A stretch of DNA of 64,000 nucleotides, taken from positions 1,672,065 through 1,736,064 of the forward strand of contig NC_034010.1 in NCBI RefSeq assembly GCF_000346465.2. The letters run 5' to 3'. Shown here piece after piece: positions 46,501 through 59,044 of the stretch. The notes below the pieces were generated by a model. The model saw nothing but the letters and a program-made list of their open reading frames with translations. It was not told the DNA's origin and ran no database searches. Origin of the DNA: Prunus persica. Lineage: Eukaryota > Streptophyta > Magnoliopsida > Rosales > Rosaceae. The position numbers were made by a program, and so were the translations under genes. How positions within the stretch are numbered: position 1 is the first letter of the stretch; each line of letters starts with the position of its first letter.

Positions 46501-49500
46501 TCATTGATTAGATGAATGTCAACATTATAATGGTGTCCAGAAAACTTCAACTTAAAAAAAGCATTAAACATTCATCATGCAACCATAGAGCTCTGGACCT
46601 CAAAGCTAGGGCCACTGATCATTGACGCACACATGCACACATTTTTACGTGCACATTACAAATCCTGCACATAATATCTGAATGTTATCAAGCACATTTC
46701 TCCCTTAACTAGCATTAACCATTGTATAAAGTAAAATTGTACTATGTTTCTTTCTTATAGAAACTATTTCAAAAAAGCCCCACCACCAACCACTCTGATT
46801 CAACTTCTTGCTGACTAAGCCTTCAATCATTAAAAGATTAGGAAACTACATGCATACATACATACATATAGTCAACCATTCAAGAGCGGATGATCTACAG
46901 TGCACACGTCATTCTGCTAGAGCTGATGTTGAATTCTGTGAAAGCGGCTTGAGCAGCTGCTCAGTCTGTTTTGTTTTCAAGTCTCCTTTCTGTTTTCATT
47001 TTACATCTTTAATTTTTGTTTCAAAACAATTTGTTACTTTAGGATGTAGAATAGCTTGTTAGCGCTTTAGAGTTTATGGTTTAACTATTGTGAATGGTAG
47101 CTGATAACCTGAGTGCTAAACCTGATACCCTAAGCACTGAATGGATGATTTGAAGGCCCACCAAACAGGAAAACTTAACCCTAAACCCTAAAGCTAAGCT
47201 CTGAACAGGTGAAAAAGCAAAAATAGCAAACACTTTCATTCCACCCTGAGTGAATTGAACAGCAGCTTAAACGAACGTAGGAGAATTCGAGTCCTTTTTT
47301 CCCAAACTACTAGGAGAATTCTGCACTGCCACTCATCTATCAAAATCCATGATAATCATTACATCTTTTGATTAAACATCTTATTCAGATTTAGCTCTGC
47401 TCTTTAGAGAAATTCAACCCACTATTAAAAGCAAATTTACATACAATGCAATTTCCATCATTCAGGAAGAATAAATTCATTCCAGTCATGACTGATGCTA
47501 ATCTATAAAGGGATGCCTGTTCAATCTAGTGTGCAAACTGTAGAATGAGATTTGAACTTTCAATCTTCCAACTTAATTTTCAGTCAAAGATCTGCAAGTT
47601 AACAAATCTTATCTTCTCTCAGGGAAAGCAAAATAAAATGGCATAAATACCAGTAGAACTCTTACAATTATGAGCATGATTACTAATCATAATGCATTAT
47701 TTTTAGCAGGAAACTAAAAGAAAAAAAAAAATCACTCGTAGGAAAACAACTGATTCAACCTCAGATACAAATGCAAAAATTAGGAGTATACTGAACAAAC
47801 ATGGAGCAATTTTTTATCACCCTAGCCCAGTGAGGGTAAAACAGTAACTTCCATGGCTTTAACAACCCCTACAGCAGCAAAGTTCTAGAAGATGGGAAAG
47901 AGAGATGGGATCATCCTATATGACCTATTTAATCTAAAATAAAATAAAAAATGGTAACCAAAAATAATAAAGACAAGATTAAAATAAATAAAAATTCCAC
48001 GTTATGCTACAAAAGCAAGATTGCCATCGAAAGGTGTTCAAATCTATGCAGACGATTAATGCATGCAAATTGATATTGTTGTCAAAGTATTAAAGTTCAT
48101 TATATGCACCTCAGGTAGGATATCCACTTTTCTCTGAGCTGAAATTTCAAAGGCATACTTTTCATGATTGCTGTAACCGCATAAGCCTGTATGAGAAGAA
48201 CAGACTCACTTCAGTTTCAACAAGTAAGATACAAATATACACACAAATACAAATGGTGCTCTTTTTATGAATAGATAACCAAATATAAAATTGGGAGAAG
48301 AAAATTTTAAACCTATGAAATACTCATAAAATACGAAATTTATGGTTGTTTGCTTCTTAAGCAAATGGAAAATAAAAATTGTGTGCCCTGTGTTCTCTTC
48401 TTTATTCTTTCCAAAAGCTCTTATGTTTCTATAACTACACAGAGACCCTGCTTATTCTAATCAAAGTAAAATTGTACTTCAAATTACCTTTTAATCCCAA
48501 TTCTTAAGAAAATATTTTTTTTAATTATGATTTGCACTCCCATTATTTTTATTCGGATTCTAGCTTTATATGCATTTTTAACAGTAGATATAATTAAATT
48601 ATATCTCGTTTAATACAATTATACCCTGACCTCATTACCAAATTTAAGAAGCATGGAAAATTTCTTCAAATCAAACCCTAAAAAATTACAAATGCAGATA
48701 ATGAACCTCTAGTTACAAAAAACTGGGTTTGGGGGATACCTTGACGGGTTCCTCATTTGAATACGCCTCTGCCACATCACATGACTTCCCAATGATATAG
48801 GAAGCAGAATATTTTCCATCAGCAGTTCCATATTCCCCCAAAACCCAACAAATGACCTGAGATCACAACTAAAATTCAGATATCAACAGGAATATTCTTC
48901 CAAAAATTTCTACATAAAGAAAAGAACTGAGAGGACAGAATGTACCTGAAGAAATACAGATGGAAGCTTTGGCTCACCAATTATACGCAAATATGACTCC
49001 ACCTGCACATAAAGAAGTTTAATTCTTTAATATGCAGAAACAGGGAAAGCAAGGAAATGGTTTAAGACATAGTGCAGAAGCAAGCAATGTACAAAATGTT
49101 GTAAATGGTGCAGAAGCGAGCAATGCACAAAATGTTGTAAACATACTACTAGAATATAATCCTCAAATGTTACACAAATAGCAGTACTATAAAAAGGTGA
49201 ATGCATCATTATATCTCCTATGCTGAATTTATCAGGGACGGTTGAACTCAATGGCAAAAAGAATGAAAAGCCTTAGCAATTTTGCAACATCAAAATGTTT
49301 ATCATCACAAACAACAAACATAGCAGTAATAAGTAATGCTTCTATTCGCAACCAAAACCTTAGGAAAATCCACCTCTGAGGTCTCAAACGTTATAGGCAT
49401 GAAATGGCTTGAGAGTAACTTACAAATTTTACAACTAACTAGAACAAGTGACACCTGTAAGTTATGTGTCAAATTCTTTGACGTGGCAACTCATCCTCCT

Positions 49501-51615
49501 AACATGATATGTCCATGATTTTACCATCAATTGTTGACGGTCTAAGTTAATGGATGGGACTATTTGAGGAGTCCAAAAATTTAAGGGAGACATTGATCAA
49601 AAGTTCAACAGGAACCTTTGAAATCGCACAAAAATATAGGGGGCATGCTATAACATTTTTAACCATATAATAACTGAAATAGCAACTTTTTAATGACATT
49701 GAATAAAACAGTTATAAACATAAGGTGCAAAATTAAAGTTACATACCGCAGATGATCTCAACTAACTATCTGCAGAATCATCATCCTCTCCAAATCCCTC
49801 AGCAATCAACTTCATCAAGTTATGTGCCACCTTGACATTTACCAAATCTCCTGCATGTTCAAAGACTTTATTCATGGTCTGCAGAGAAGGAATATCAGGC
49901 ATGGATGACATCAAGTGTTTAATAAGCACTAACAAAATACTCCCATGATAGCTAGAATATAAAAGGCAACATGTATCACTCTTACCTGGATAAACCATTG
50001 ATTACTTGGTGCAAATTGCTCCGCAAGCTCCACACATCTAGAACCTATATATGTTTTGTAATGGTTATCATTAATGCTAATCATGTATTCAATCATAGGA
50101 TCCACAATCACTTCCGCATTGGAGGACTTGGTCATCTTGTACAATAGTTCAAATGTTTTTCGCTTCAGAGTATCATCTGGGTCCTGCATCATGCACAACA
50201 AACTTCATCTAAATTAAAAGTTTAAAGCATGATTTGAAACCAATCCATCAAACCCAACAGAATTCTTTCACCTCTAACCAATCAATGACGGCTAGTTGGT
50301 GTTGCTCTGCTCCCTCTGGACTAATCTTTATTAGTCAACCAAGGGCATCGATGCCCATATATTTCAAATTATGACTGTCACTCTGTCGACCAAATATACA
50401 ACAAGGAATTGGTGTTTAACTCTCCAAATAATCTACATGCAGACTATAATTTGCAGAAAATTACATTGAAAAATATAAAAACCTCAAGCCTTCAAAAATC
50501 TTGAGATGACTTGAGCAGCCTGTTCTAACAACTTAGGATTTGGATATATGGCAGAAACGCAACAAATACACTCATAAAGTACAGCATTTCCTATATTACT
50601 GGTAGAATCACACTTCCTAAAAATATCGCCAACTACCATATACATCTTCTCACTCGATTGCTTATCACCACTCCCCAACAATGCCAAGATCTTCAACAAT
50701 CTAATCTGCATTATCAAACTAATTCAGTTACTACATTACGTTACAACAAACAAACAAAGCTCATTATTTCAATTCCTCTATCATGCCAAAAACTTCCCAC
50801 ATAAATAATAAGCTCAACTTCATTGAAAGTAAGTAAAATCTGAATAAATGGCGCCGGCAACTGATGGTTGGGCAACCTGCGCTCGGCGACCTGTTTGAGA
50901 ATGCTGACAAAGCTGACCACCAAATCCTTATAAGAATTCACATCGATTGTAATGAGGTCAAACAACGGGCAGAGCGTCGCACCCATGACTCCCGGATCGT
51001 TATCACAAAGGCGCTTCCTGAAAATTGGAGACCAGATGTGAAACAGAAGATGGCGATTTCTGATAAAAGCGGTGAAGCGCCATGATGGCCTTCTTCCTGA
51101 CAGCATCCTTGGGATGGGCGAGGACGTCCACGACCTGGGGCAAAACGGCAGGCACAGTCTCGTCGTTGATGAGCTTGCAAACGGCATTGAGGGCGGCACA
51201 AACGACAAGGTAATTGTCAGACTAGAGATCCTTCTGGATGGTGTTGACGATCAAGATGATCAAATCGTGATCGTCGCTGAGGAAGAGCGAAACGGCGACG
51301 TAACCGGTGCGTTTAAGCAAGAGATTGTCGTCGTGGGTCATCTTGACGGCGTGGATGTAGTCGAAGGAGCCGTCGTGGCCGAGCATTTATGTAGACGAGG
51401 CGGATGATGTACTCCTTCATCTTGCGCTTGGGGATTTCAGGCTCGGAGAGACGTCATTTTAGGGTTTCGATCTCGAGGAGGACGATCCGCTCTTCTTCGG
51501 CCTTGGATCTAGCTTCGCCGATGGACTTGACGAGGTGCAGGAACTCCTTGGATTGGCCGAAGCCGCCTTGGGAAACCATCGCAAGCTCTCGCCCTATGGT
51601 CTTCAGCTCCTCCAT
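43518..51615 (-). pseudogene. AP-4 complex subunit epsilon, ten exons, inactivated
   Basis: AP-4 epsilon is a large adaptin subunit for vesicle sorting at the trans-Golgi network. The start at 51615 begins MEELKTIGRELAM; the end reads NPNLYKDLLG. Exons on the minus strand: 51615-50840, 50705-50490, 50382-50272, 50183-49986, 49878-49747, 49002-48946, 48856-48740, 48186-48110, 46414-46271 and 44602-43518. They cover the adaptin HEAT-like trunk (RKRLCDNDPGVMGATLCPLF, TLKRKTFELLYKMTKSSNAE) and the hinge/ear. Lesions: TGA 51456-51454, 2-bp loss near 51388, TAG 51234-51232, 1-bp gain near 51020, donor GT to AT at 50839, GC donor at 50489, TGA 50337-50335, TAG 49764-49762, 1-bp loss in exon 8, 2-bp gain near 44158. 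Introns are retained, so this is a decayed gene or genomic duplicate, not a retrocopy. Confidence 0.93.
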
Positions 51616-51787
51616 TGCTGCTGATGATTGGTGGAGTTAGGATTTTGCAGTTGCCAATGCGATGGAGATTAGGGTTTTGAATTAGGGGCATTAATTGGTG
51701 AGTAATCGGACTGAGTTCAATTGCATGAAGCAGCAGAAGAAAGGAGAGAAGAGAGAAGAAGGCGTTTTTAGTTTTGGGTTTTCTCTT
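51362..51787 (-). repeat. AP-4 epsilon exon 1/leader, copy A of a direct repeat
   Basis: This 426-bp stretch recurs at 57950-58391 in the same orientation at roughly 95 percent identity by eye. Its outer edge (51787) is exactly where the MULE begins. It carries the exon 1 TGA that copy B lacks. Confidence 0.9.
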
Positions 51788-52810
51788 GGGAAATTGGCGG
51801 CTTTACCTCTCTCACCTAATTTATTAATTAATATCCTGATTTTTAAACTCAATCACAAATGCCCCTCATAAAAACTCCTTATTGACAGCTTATTGCCCAT
51901 CCTTCACTTCTCTCAATCGTTGCTCTTCCTCTTCCTCTTCTTCCCTTGTGCCAAACCTCACAAAATCCATCTCAACCTTAGAATCTCCCCTAACTCTATC
52001 TCCTCTTAGTTATGTCTTCCAACTAGGAGCTGATTTCAACCTCAAGGTTGAACCCCAAATTTGGAATCGGACCCTAGCCAAGGCATGACTCGCCACCTCC
52101 GTTGTCGGCCTCCACAACGAAGCCATAGTCTTGACTTGCCACCTCCATTGTCGACTTCCACCACAAAACCACGGCACCTTCATCGTCGATCTTCACTGTG
52201 GTGAGTTCTAATATTGTTTTTGTTTTTGTTTTGGGTTTCTTTGATTGATTGAGATTATTGGGTGATTGCTCTCACTGTTTTGAATGAGATATTAATGGGT
52301 TTCTGTTGTGGCTTGCTGTTTCTGTGATTGAATGAAATTTACCAACTATTTCCTGTGGTTGTTAAGCTCTTACTTGGATACATTGTTTTGTGCTTATGAT
52401 TTGTCTTTGAAATGATGTATACACCATTTTGTGATTGAGACTTGGACTTGCAAATCTCCTTGAAAGTAATGTATTCACTATTTTGGGTGGTATGATATTC
52501 GATATGAAACAATCTTGGACAGTCAAGGTTTGGCAATTTGTAAGTAGTTAGTTAGTAATAGGATACCCTAGGTTAATGGCTTTGGGTTGGATTTAACTTT
52601 AAGAGTTCTTGATACATGCCTTCCTTGCTGGAGCTTGAAACAGCGCTATGCTAGCTGAACCTTTTCACTTTGCATAATGCTGATGTTTTAAAATTGTTGG
52701 TTATTGATGTTTAATTGATGTTTTATCTATATGGTTTATCCACTAGTTGACAGATTTTTTATTGGTAGCTTAACATGTGTTAACAAGAGGAAATTTTATG
52801 ATGGTCAGAA

Positions 52811-55270
52811 ATGGACACAATTGCAATTTTGGTTTGCTACAATGGAAAATGGGTAACCTCAAAGAAGATGTGCACATATGAAGGGGGTGACTCAAAAGGC
52901 ATAGTAGTTTCACGAAACATCACTTTTGATGAGCTTTTGGAACGGGTGCATAAGATTGTTAATACAGACAACAGGGAAGACAAGCTTTGTTTAAAGTTCT
53001 CAGTTTCAATATCCTCGAATGAGTGCAAGCATACCAAGATTGAGGATAATGATGATGTTAAATTTTTTATTAAGTACATTTGTGACGTAATTCCGTCGAA
53101 AATGGCTCCTTTACTGGTGAGCATAGAAGACAGAGGAGTGACAAATGTTGTAGGTGATCGTATGCATATCACGACGGATATGAGTCGGATGGCCTGTTCT
53201 TCAAATGCCATAGTTGAAAGCAATGGTGATGTACATGGTGATTTCGGAACAGAATATTTAGACATGATTGATTTTACAAGGGTGGAGGGGGTGCATAGTG
53301 GTGATAATGGTACAGAAATGAATGGCTTGCAAATGCACTCATCCTCTCCTATTTTGGCCCATTTGGAGACATTTTCACAAGTGGGTGTGGTCGGTTTCGG
53401 AACAACATCTGAACTTTCTATTCGACATAATTGGAGGCAAATGGGTGAACAAAAGGTGCACAATTTGGGTATTGTAAATGATGAAGAAGAAGATATTGAA
53501 AGCGCATATTCATGGAATAATTGGGATCCAAAATTTGGAAGTGGGGAAAATTTTCTCTAGTAAGGAAACCCTGTCCAACAAGTTACAGTTGGCGGGAGTG
53601 AGAGGTCACTTTGAATTTAAGGTGAAGCAGTCTTGCAAGAGTCGATTGGTTGTGGTTTGTTCTCAAGGTCCATGCCCATGGCGGCTTCGTGCATCTAGTT
53701 ATGGAGAAACGAACTTCATGATTATGAAATATAATCCGGTCCATGAATGTGATATGAGTTTTATACATGACAAACATCATCACACAAGTGCTAAACTCGT
53801 TGGTAATGCAGTGAAGCGAAAGTTGAAAGATTCTCGCACGATATACACACCAAGTGATATAATCAGAGATGTGAAACAAAACTTTGGTGTCACCATTAAT
53901 TATTGCAAAGCTTGGAGATCGAGGGAGTTAGCTCTAATGTCCACTAGAGGTTTAGTAGAGGAGGCATATTCTCTCATTCCAGCTTATTGTCATGAATTAG
54001 AGCGTGTGAATTCTGGTACAAGGACATACATCCAGATCGATGAGAACAATCACTTTTTGTATTTTTTTATGGCTGTTGGGGCATGTATTAGAGGGTTTCA
54101 ATCTTTGATGCGGCCAGTCATTGCTATGGATGCCACGCATTTAAAATGTAAGTATAAGGGTGTCCTCTTTGTTGCTAATGCATTTGACGGAAATCGAAAT
54201 ATATATCCTCTTGCTTTTGGAATTGGGGATTTAGAGACGAATGCATCATGGCATTGGTTTTTCAGTAAACTTCATGAAGCCATTGGTGAGTGTCCAAATC
54301 TTGTGATTATTTCTTATTGGAATATTAGCATAGAGAATGTGTGGCACAACGTTTTTCCAACGGCGCAACATGGCATATGCTTTTACCATATGAAGGGAAA
54401 CATGAAAGGCACTTTCAAATTGAAAAAACATGATAAATTATTGCTATACTTTGAACAAGCTGCGAAATCTTATGGTATCGCTAAATTTGATCGTCATTTT
54501 CGCAAGATCAAGGGAAATGATGAGGTTGCTCAATATCTTGAAAGTGCAAGATTACACAAATGGTCTAGAGCTCACATGGATGGACGTCGATACAATGTAA
54601 TGACAACAAATATTGCATAGTCAATTAACTCAGTCCTTCGGTTCGCAAGGATGCTACCAGTGGTGCATTTGATTGATGAAATCATCAATCTGCTTGTGAA
54701 ATGGTTCAGTAAACGTCGTGATTTTGCTTTGAAATGTACATCAACATTGTGCCCTGACTTTGGCGAGAAGAAGCTAAGACGCAGGTTGGAATGTGCTTCA
54801 AGGATGAATGTCGTGAAACTGAATCACGTAGAGTATAATGTCGTGAATGGTGATATGGATGGCCACGTACATTTGACGAATAACACTTGCAGTTGTAGGA
54901 AGTTTCAGCTTGAGCAACTACCTTGCAAGCATGTAGTTTCAGTTTGTCGTTTCTTGAAACTAAATGCATACTCCATGGCTTCTCGTTATTACACTCGAAA
55001 TACATGGTTGCATGCTTATTCAGATACCATCTACCCGGTACAGCCTTAAGACCTGTGGGTTATTCCTGAAGATGTCCAAAGTAGAGTTGTGCGTCCTCCC
55101 AATGCAAAGGTCATGCCAGGCCGACGAAAGAAGCTAAGGATTCCCTCGCAAGGAGAGGATATCATAAGGAGAAAATGCTCAAGGTGCAGTGGCACAGGCC
55201 ACAATAAAAGCACCTGTAAAAACAATGTTCCACTACCTAATGTTTGGACATACATTATGAATTGTGTTGG
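52811..55270 (+). pseudogene. MULE transposase (MuDR type), broken
   Basis: Catalyses cut-and-paste transposition in active elements. The N-terminal PB1/MuDR-N-like region starts at 52811 (MDTIAILVCYNGKW). The zinc-binding and DDE core follow (VIAMDATHLKCKYKG at about 54118, with the first Asp; WHWFFSKLHEAIG). The SWIM zinc finger CSCRKFQLEQLPCKH is at about 54890 and a CCHC knuckle CSRCSGTGHNKSTC at about 55178. Lesions: a frame change near 53545; TAT at 54315-54317 where the family has the second catalytic Asp (ISY instead of ISD); TAG at 54618-54620; TAA at 55047-55049. No intron is needed to read the domains. The protein cannot be active in cis. Confidence 0.9.
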
Positions 55271-55500
55271 TTTGTTTTGGAGTGTGAATTTGAATTGTAT
55301 TTGTATTGGGTTTGGTGTTTTGTGGATTGTGAATTCTGTTAAATTTTCATAATTTGGTATGTATTGCGTATTCTATGTGCTACATTGTTGTTAAAATTTG
55401 TCATTTTTGGGCCCATATTGTGTATTCAAATTTTCTGATTCTGTGGGTCGAATCGAGGGTGGGTATGCCATTCTCATCCCCATCCCCACCTTCATTCCTG

Positions 55501-55950
55501 CAATACAGACTTGAAAAAAAAAGAAGAAGGGATATACAAGGGCAATACACTAGCAATATACAAGCAATAAAGGGCTATACAATGGCAATACACATACTCC
55601 TATAAATTTATTCCAATATAGACTTGAAAAAAAAAAAAAAAAGATATACTGGGGCAATATTGTAGCAATACACAAGCAATAAAAGGCTATACAATGGCAA
55701 TACACAAACTCGATACTCCCCCTATAAATTTATTCCAACAGACTTGAAGAAAAAAAAGATTTACGGGGGCAATATAGTAGCAATACACAAGCAATAAAAG
55801 GCTATACAATGGCAATACAAAAATTTCACAATCCCCCTATAAATTTATTCCAACAGACTTCAAAAAAAAAAAAAAAAGATATACGGGGGCAATACAGAAG
55901 CAATAAAGGGCCATACATGTGCAATACATATGCAATACATATCTGTCATG
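55501..55950. repeat. Tandem repeat inside the MULE, ~117-bp unit
   Basis: Three full copies and one partial copy begin near 55501, 55614, 55736 and 55851. Each contains cagacttg (or atagacttg), a poly(A) run, gggcaata, caagcaataaa and ggctatacaatggcaatac. Not coding. Confidence 0.85.
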
Positions 55951-55959
55951 GCATTTGCC

Positions 55960-57860
55960 AATTAAATCACAGATTTGGTTACATTTGTATTTTTTTCTTC
56001 TTTGCAAGGGGAACGATGAAAACATGGACTAGAGATTGACAAATTTCCTTCTAACTTGACTTTCATAATTTGATGAACTAACAATGTTATCTCATTACAT
56101 CTTAAGATATGCATAAAGTGACAAAAAACAAAAAAACTTACATCCCTCCTCTTGGTTGGGAATTTTAACACATTAGCAAAATTCGATGACATCTCCTCTT
56201 AGAACCGAATTTAAGCTGAAAGTTAGCAATTTCCTCCCCAAGAGAATGCTGCCACTTGAAACAAGACAATCTTCCATCCGTATAAAATTGATCAAAATTG
56301 CATATTAGAAGCAAATCATTCAATCACAACGGAAACAAAAACATAACATTCAATCACAACTGAAACCAATTTCAAAACAAAAACCAATTCTAAAATTCAT
56401 AATAGAAACCAATACCAAAACAAGTTGAGACATATTGACATGCACTATAAGTATCATACACATACATTTACATGCACTACAACAAATAGAGTGGATAAAT
56501 GTAAAACTGTAGTATGAAATACATTTTTTAATAGAAGAAAGAAAAAAAAATTATGATATACATCATTTAAGAGCTGAGCTTGAAGTTTGCTGAGTTATAT
56601 ATACCTCTGAGAAATCTATCTGTGATTTCTCCAGTGAAGGATGGCCTTCAAGAATCCTATCTTCATACAGATTATTGGCTTTTTTAAATGACCCAATTCT
56701 TCATATAGCAAACTTTCACAAGATAGTACCATTGCAAAATTAAAGTTCACATTCATGCACACAATTTCGTACTACTCAATTGCAATATAAAAGTTATTAT
56801 AAACATGGGTGAAGTGAATGTGTGTCTTGGCAGGCGAATAAAAATACAAATCAGGAAATCATCAATACAGCATTTGACATTGTTCAAATAGTTAAAGAAG
56901 CACAGTCTCAGAGAAGAAGAAGAGCAAGACAATGGAACTAGATAAATGCAAGAGTTGTCAAACCTTCAAGTTTTCCAAGAACCCTTCTCATGGCACCAAC
57001 ACAATCTTGGCATGATACCAACCTTGAGAACTATAGACTACACCAAAAACATATCCAAGATTGATTACGAAAAATAGAGAAAACCAAGATCCAACATATG
57101 CCAACTTTACAATATCAAACTTATGTTAAAATATTGGCATCTCATAAAACTTACAAACTCCACAGTCACTTTTGGAGATATCCTCCACCTCAAGACATAA
57201 TCAATTTATGTAGTTTATTCAAAAAATCACATCCCAAAACAGGACAAACAAATTCAAATCATTGAACCAAATAACTGTGTTTCTTCAATTGTTTTTTGTC
57301 AAAATAAAAACCTAACTCAGTAATCAAATTCAATAAGCAAAAGAAAATCTTTGTTGCACAATCTCAAAATTTTGGTTCAAAAAGTTCTTGTATAATCCCA
57401 CTGAAATAACATTCTCTACACAAGCTGAAAATATTAATTGTAAACAAAGATAGTAAAATTTTAAATTAAACCCACAATTATGTTTCAACAAATTTATGTA
57501 CAATCTCACCCAATTTTGACTTGGAGGGACTTGAACTCACATCAAGCACCAAAAATCCAAACCCATATATGAAATTGAAACAAGAAGAAGAAAACCCAAA
57601 TGTGTAGGAGAAAAGCCAAGCTGTCTACCTAAGACGTCATCTCTAGGCATGGAGGTCGAAAGAGGTGACAAAGAGTGAGAGATGGAGGTGGAAAGGTCGT
57701 CGTCGCTGATATGGGTTAGGGTTTCTGAGGAGGTGACAGTGATTGTCGTCGATGTGGGTGCGAGCAAGAAAGAGAGAAGAGAGGAGAGGAGAGTTGAGTG
57801 AGTGAGATCGAGAAATTGTGAAAGAAAATTTGAGAGAGCTCAGAACAACTAAACAAAAGT
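55960..57860. other. AT-rich 3' part of the MULE
   Basis: No gene is recognised. About 57640-57860, read on the minus strand, is a CT-rich leader-like segment next to the right TIR. It resembles the leader after the left TIR, so each end of the element has a UTR-like inner flank. Confidence 0.5.
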
Positions 57861-57949
57861 GAAAGATGGGCAATAAGGAATTTTTATAAGGGGCATTTGT
57901 GATTGGGTTTCAAAATAAGGATATTAGTGAATAAATTAGGTGAGCCAGG

Positions 57950-58391
57950 CGAAGGAGCCGTCGTGGCCAAGCATTTATGTAGATGAGGCAGATGATGTAC
58001 TCCTTCATCTTGCGTTTAGGGATTTCAGGCTCGGAGAGACGCCATTTTAGGGTTTCGATCTCGAGGAGGACGATCCGTTCTTCTTTGGCCTTGGATCTAG
58101 CTTCGCCTATGGACTTGACGAGGTCCAGGAACTCCTTGGATTGGCCGAAGCCGCCTTGGGAAACCATCGCAAGCTCTCGCCCTATGGTCTTCAGCTGCTC
58201 CATTGCTGCTGATGATTGGTGGAGTTAGGATTTTGCAGTTTCCAATGCGATGGAGATTATGGTTTTGAATTTGGGGCATTAATTGGTGAGTAATCAGACT
58301 AAGTTCAATTGCATGAAGCATCAGAAGAAAGAAGAGGAGAGAGAAAAGAGAAGAAGAAGAAGAAGGCGTTTTTAGTTTTGGGTTTTCTCTT
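57950..58391 (-). pseudogene. AP-4 epsilon exon 1/leader, copy B
   Basis: Exon 1 starts at 58203 (MEQLKTIGRELAM) and reads GGFGQSKEFLDLVKSIGEA, TLKWRLSEPEIPKRKMKEYI. It is cut at 57950 by the junction with the MULE right end. It has Trp (TGG) where copy A has TGA, but shares with copy A the 2-bp loss that shifts frame after the VYI-like segment. Beyond 58391 the leader continues into sequence absent from copy A, probably the original upstream flank of the gene. Confidence 0.9.
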
Positions 58392-59044
58392 CTGTTGTTG
58401 CGTGTTGTGGGTTCTAAAGAGATTCTCATGACTCGCGCGTGTTTTGAAGAGTTACTATGGATGGTGGGTGGAAAGTAAAAGGAGAGAGGATAGAAGTGAA
58501 TAAAGATATCTATGTAATTTTATTTTTGGATGGTATCCATGTAATTGATACTTAAAAAAAAGTATATTAAAATTTATATAAGAGCAACTCCCCCATTTGC
58601 CATGGGAAAGGGCGGGGAGGGGGGAGGGCTAGGGCAGTTACTATTCACATGAATAGTGGCTGCCCTAGCAAAAAGCAATGTGTATTTCCACCCGTTGCCA
58701 TGGCAAAAGGCAAATACTATTCATTTTTCTTTTTTTAACCTAATAAACAATAATTAGGATAATATTTTTGGATAAAATTTTTGGGTTCCTACATGTCAAT
58801 ATTTATTATAAAATTCATATCTCATAATTGGATAAAATTTTTGCATAAGATTTTCGGTTTCAAATTTCAAATAAATTTCAAATTTCAAATTTCAGATAAG
58901 ATTTTCACCCTCTAAAATTGAGCCACGTGTCATCTCTATCTGCCTACATTTTTCTATAAAACCATAGGCTCAGCTCATACCTCTCACACCAGATCTTCTC
59001 TATATTTTCATTTCTCAGATTTTAGAATTCATACTTCATTCTCA

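Larger units (their letters stand above)
51788..57944 (+). mobile_element. Degenerate Mutator-like element (MULE), ~6.2 kb
   Basis: The left TIR (51788 to about 51903) begins GGGAAATTGGCGG, then ctcacctaatttatt, acaaatgccc and cttattgccca. The right TIR (57868-57944) is its inverted copy but stops at aggtgag, lacking about 20 terminal bases. Internal features: a MuDR/FAR1-class transposase on the plus strand, a four-unit tandem repeat (55501-55950), and about 1.8 kb of AT-rich DNA to the right TIR. No target duplication is recoverable, because the right side joins AP-4 epsilon exon 1 directly. Confidence 0.88.

Noticed and set aside
50864..51407. Plus-strand ORFs opposite AP-4 epsilon exon 1
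   Set aside because: Antisense of a recognised adaptin exon; no domain of their own.
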